This document shows positions 61,237 through 64,000 of a stretch of DNA of 64,000 nt, piece by piece. Origin of the DNA: Nilaparvata lugens. Lineage: Eukaryota; Arthropoda; Insecta; Hemiptera; Delphacidae. The notes below the pieces were generated by a model that saw only the letters and a list, made by a program, of their open reading frames with translations, searched no databases and was not told the origin of the DNA. Within the stretch, counting starts at the first letter, position 1. Each line of letters opens with the position of its first letter. The translations under genes were made by a program, and so were the position numbers. The stretch spans positions 51,154,970-51,218,969 of the forward strand of contig NC_052505.1 in NCBI RefSeq assembly GCF_014356525.2, given 5' to 3'.

Positions 61237-64000
61237 ACTTACAAGATGACAAGAATGAACTTCCCTACTTCATTGATCCTAAAACAAGATTTAGAGTTCT
61301 AATCGACACAGGAAGCACTAGGTCATTCGTGAAGAACTTCATAGGTATGGAATGTTACAAAGAAAACTTGATAGAAGACCCTTTTGAAGTAGCAACAGCG
61401 CATGGTATTTCACAAGAGAAATACAGTACAAAGATTTCTTTATTACGAAAATCGAAACACACGTTCTACCTTTTTGATTTTCATAAAAACTTTGACTTTC
61501 TTCTCGGACTTGACAATATGAAAAAACTTAAAATAAATTTGGATTTCATTAATGACAGTATTGATTTCAATGGAATGAAACTACCTATTTATTATTTTAA
61601 CGCTGAAGAAAATGATTCAAAAGTGAAGTCAACGAACCCTACCAAAAATCAAATAACACAAATAAAATCATTTCTGATAAAAGCTAGAACTCAATCCATT
61701 ATAGAAATTCCAATTGAAAATATGAATGAAGGTGAAGCTATAGTATCATACAAAAACTTTTCCGGACTTGAAATTCCTCAGTGTCTAGTGAAAGTGAAAG
61801 AAAACAAAGCCTATTGTTCTATTTTGAACCCCACTACGTCAGACAAGAAATTTACCATTCACAAACCAATGTCAGTCGAATCGCTTGAAAACTATAATTG
61901 TATTATTCCAAGTGAGTTACTTAATCATAATGCATGTAATAATTTGAATCTACTCCATCACAAAACTAACAAAATCGATCTATCAAAAATTAGAACCAAT
62001 CATATGAATGCCGAAGAAGAGCAAGCTATTTTACAGGTGATTAAAGATTACTCAGATATATTTCACATTGACGGAAATCCTTTGACTTTCACGAATGAAA
62101 TAAAGCATATCATAAGAACCACCGACGAAATCCCGGTCTATACAAGAAGTTATCGCTACCCTGAAATCTATAGAACTGAAGTAAATCGACAGATTGATGA
62201 AATGTTGGAACAAAAAATAATTCAACCCTCCAATTCACCTTGGAATTCACCAATATGGATCATTCCAAAGAAACAAGATGCTTCTGGTAAAAAGAAATTT
62301 CGACTTGTAATTGACTATCGCGGTTTGAATTCTAAGACTGTAGACGATAAATTTCCACTTCCTAATATTACGGATATTCTAGACAAATTAGGAAGAGCAC
62401 AGTACTTCACTACCCTAGACTTATTCTCTGGCTTCCATCAGATAGGAATGGATCCTAGCAGTATTGAAAAAACTGCATTCTCTACAGACACGGGTCATTA
62501 CGAATTTTTACGAATGCCCTTCGGTCTCAAAAACGGTCCACCCACTTTCCAAAAAGCTATGAATAGCATACTAAGAGGACTCCAAAATGAATTGTGTTTA
62601 GTATATTTAGATGAAATTACTATTTATTCAACTAGTTTAGAAGAACACATTGATCGACTAAGACAAGTATTTGAAAGGTTGAGACAATTCAACTTCAAAG
62701 TACAACTTGATAAAACAGAATTTTTGCGTGAAGAAGTTAGTTTTCTCGGACACTTAGTGACACCAAACGGAGTTAAACCAAATCCTGACAAAGTCGAAGC
62801 GATAAAAAGATATCCTATCCCTAAAACAACGAAAGAGATAAAAGGATTTCTTGGACTTCTAGGATACTATCGAAAATTCATTAACAACTTTGCTCATTAT
62901 TTAACAAAACCTCTAACTAAATGTTTGAAAAGAAATGCTAAAATAGATATACAGGACCCAGAGTACATTAAGTGTTTTGAAACTTGTAAGAATATCCTTA
63001 CTAACGAACCAATCCTTCAGTATCCTGATTTTGAAAAACAATTCAACCTTACAACAGATGCTAGCAATATAGCTATTGGGGCAGTTCTCAGTCAGAACAA
63101 AGACGGTGCTGATTTGCCTTGTGCATATGCAAGTAGAACCCTCAATGAAACTGAAATGAACTATTCAACTATTGAAAAAGAACTTTTAGCGATAGTTTGG
63201 GCTACCAAGTACTTCCGCCCCTATCTCTATGGTAGAAAATTCAAAATATTCACTGACCACAAACCCCTACAATGGTTATTTTCTATGAAAGAACCGAATT
63301 CAAAATTATTAAGATGGAGACTGAAATTAGAAGAATTTGATTATGACATATGTTACAAAAAAGGAACAGCAAATCCATCCGCAGATGCCCTTTCCCGAAT
63401 TCAATTGAATAATAACAACACACACAACCAAAACTCACCTAGATTATTCAGTGATATTGATGCGATTATAAATGAAGCCATTGAAAATGTAGTGAATATC
63501 ATACCTAACGAGGATGCACAATCTATGATAGCTAACGTGGATGATAACGAAACGTTATTTCAAAGATTAGAAAATGAAACCGGTACAGATGATAATGAAA
63601 CCCCATTTAGAGGATTTGAAAACGAAACCCCTTTTCGAGGATTCGAAAATGATGAACCAGATTTCATAGGTCCTGCTGAAGATGAGTTCATAGAAAATAA
63701 TTCTCATACGCAACATTCTAATTACGAAAGTAACACATCAGTAGAAATACCAGTTTCAGATGACCCAGTTAACTATGCTAAAAACCAAGTCATATTGAAG
63801 CTTGTGAGCAATAACCCAAAGAAAGTCACTATTCATAAAATATTTGATAGTAAAACAAGAATGATAGTAGAGATATCTGAGAATTATTTCGATAAAAATG
63901 TGATTGACTTCGTGAAAGAATATTTAGTGCCTAATGTTAGATATAGCTTGTATTTTGAAAATGAATTCTATGAAAGATTTGCTTCAGTGATTGCCAAAAA
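61233..64000 (+). CDS. Pol of the second Ty3/gypsy element, partial (runs off window)
   Basis: Open in the -1 frame relative to gag, from the ATG overlapping the gag stop to the window end; pol is probably made by frameshifting. Visible: aspartyl protease (DTGS near residue 27, LLGLD near residue 92), reverse transcriptase ([20 protein letters not shown]), RNase H ([23 protein letters not shown]), then an acidic linker with three [13 protein letters not shown] repeats. The integrase lies beyond the window. The catalytic box reads [10 protein letters not shown]: the second Asp of YxDD is Glu, which should cripple polymerisation although the frame is otherwise intact. Confidence 0.9.
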   Translation, partial: MNLQDDKNELPYFIDPKTRFRVLIDTGSTRSFVKNFIGMECYKENLIEDPFEVATAHGISQEKYSTKISLLRKSKHTFYLFDFHKNFDFLLGLDNMKKLKINLDFINDSIDFNGMKLPIYYFNAEENDSKVKSTNPTKNQITQIKSFLIKARTQSIIEIPIENMNEGEAIVSYKNFSGLEIPQCLVKVKENKAYCSILNPTTSDKKFTIHKPMSVESLENYNCIIPSELLNHNACNNLNLLHHKTNKIDLSKIRTNHMNAEEEQAILQVIKDYSDIFHIDGNPLTFTNEIKHIIRTTDEIPVYTRSYRYPEIYRTEVNRQIDEMLEQKIIQPSNSPWNSPIWIIPKKQDASGKKKFRLVIDYRGLNSKTVDDKFPLPNITDILDKLGRAQYFTTLDLFSGFHQIGMDPSSIEKTAFSTDTGHYEFLRMPFGLKNGPPTFQKAMNSILRGLQNELCLVYLDEITIYSTSLEEHIDRLRQVFERLRQFNFKVQLDKTEFLREEVSFLGHLVTPNGVKPNPDKVEAIKRYPIPKTTKEIKGFLGLLGYYRKFINNFAHYLTKPLTKCLKRNAKIDIQDPEYIKCFETCKNILTNEPILQYPDFEKQFNLTTDASNIAIGAVLSQNKDGADLPCAYASRTLNETEMNYSTIEKELLAIVWATKYFRPYLYGRKFKIFTDHKPLQWLFSMKEPNSKLLRWRLKLEEFDYDICYKKGTANPSADALSRIQLNNNNTHNQNSPRLFSDIDAIINEAIENVVNIIPNEDAQSMIANVDDNETLFQRLENETGTDDNETPFRGFENETPFRGFENDEPDFIGPAEDEFIENNSHTQHSNYESNTSVEIPVSDDPVNYAKNQVILKLVSNNPKKVTIHKIFDSKTRMIVEISENYFDKNVIDFVKEYLVPNVRYSLYFENEFYERFASVIAK

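Overview
This is eukaryotic, almost certainly arthropod DNA, about 64 kb of mostly intergenic or intronic sequence packed with nested mobile elements. Evidence for an insect: a TTAGG-type repeat core, a Ty3/gypsy element with an AGTTA...TAACT LTR and a TGGCGCAGTCGG primer site (17.6/297 type), arthropod TCAGT initiators, GT-AG splice sites and AT-rich intergenic DNA. I suspect a hemipteran such as a planthopper, because the (TG)n-bearing interspersed repeat at 21-22 kb looks familiar, but the window cannot prove it. No complete host gene is visible; two short minus-strand open segments with splice-like borders (32869-33021 and 55601-55756) are the only host-exon candidates.

Layout. 1-5.4 kb: AT-rich DNA with no gene I can support. 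5.47-20.59 kb: a complete, very large (15.1 kb) Ty3/gypsy retrotransposon inserted in a (TA)n tract. Its LTRs are 1.8-1.9 kb with internal 149-bp tandem repeats. It has an intact Gag-Pol frame, an accessory ORF in the env position and about 2.8 kb of internal tandem arrays, including dozens of copies of a GTGC-loop-GCAC hairpin motif also present in the LTR. 20.6-23.8 kb: a decayed minus-strand non-LTR retrotransposon apparently split by another repeat. 24.0 kb: a 185-bp palindromic MITE with a 7-bp target duplication. 24.5-31.8 kb: a minus-strand Ty3/gypsy relic whose gag and pol are separated by a 4.9-kb fold-back element (inverted ends, 6-bp target duplication TATTTT) with a 2-kb TTAGG/AAAAGCTT array at its core. 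32.5-33.8 kb: a 43-bp GC-rich tandem array, a candidate exon and an inverted pair of transposase fragments.

The centrepiece is 34021-53795, a complete 19,775-bp Polinton/Maverick-type integrated virus-like element. It has AG...CT termini, roughly 0.84-0.86 kb terminal inverted repeats and a perfect 6-bp target duplication TGTGTA. A leftward block carries a small gene, a coiled-coil protein, a conserved unknown, the packaging ATPase, a chromodomain integrase and two paralogous small genes. A rightward block carries a 790-aa protein, a BIR-like gene, a spliced gene, a parvovirus-type phospholipase A2, an adenovirus-type protease, minor and major capsid proteins, an RNase H-fold-like/BIR-like protein and two small genes. 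All frames are open. No protein-primed DNA polymerase B is present anywhere between the ends. The 790-aa protein at the head of the rightward block has weak rolling-circle-Rep-like features and is the best candidate replication protein. The capsid module, maturation protease, packaging ATPase and PLA2 would together support particle formation and endosomal escape, and the integrase insertion.

53.8-64 kb: AT-rich flank, a tRNA-Lys-like fragment, a 5'-truncated RTE-like element with an 11-bp target duplication, and the 5' part of another Ty3/gypsy element (short LTR, gag, pol running off the window) whose reverse transcriptase active site reads YLDE instead of YLDD.
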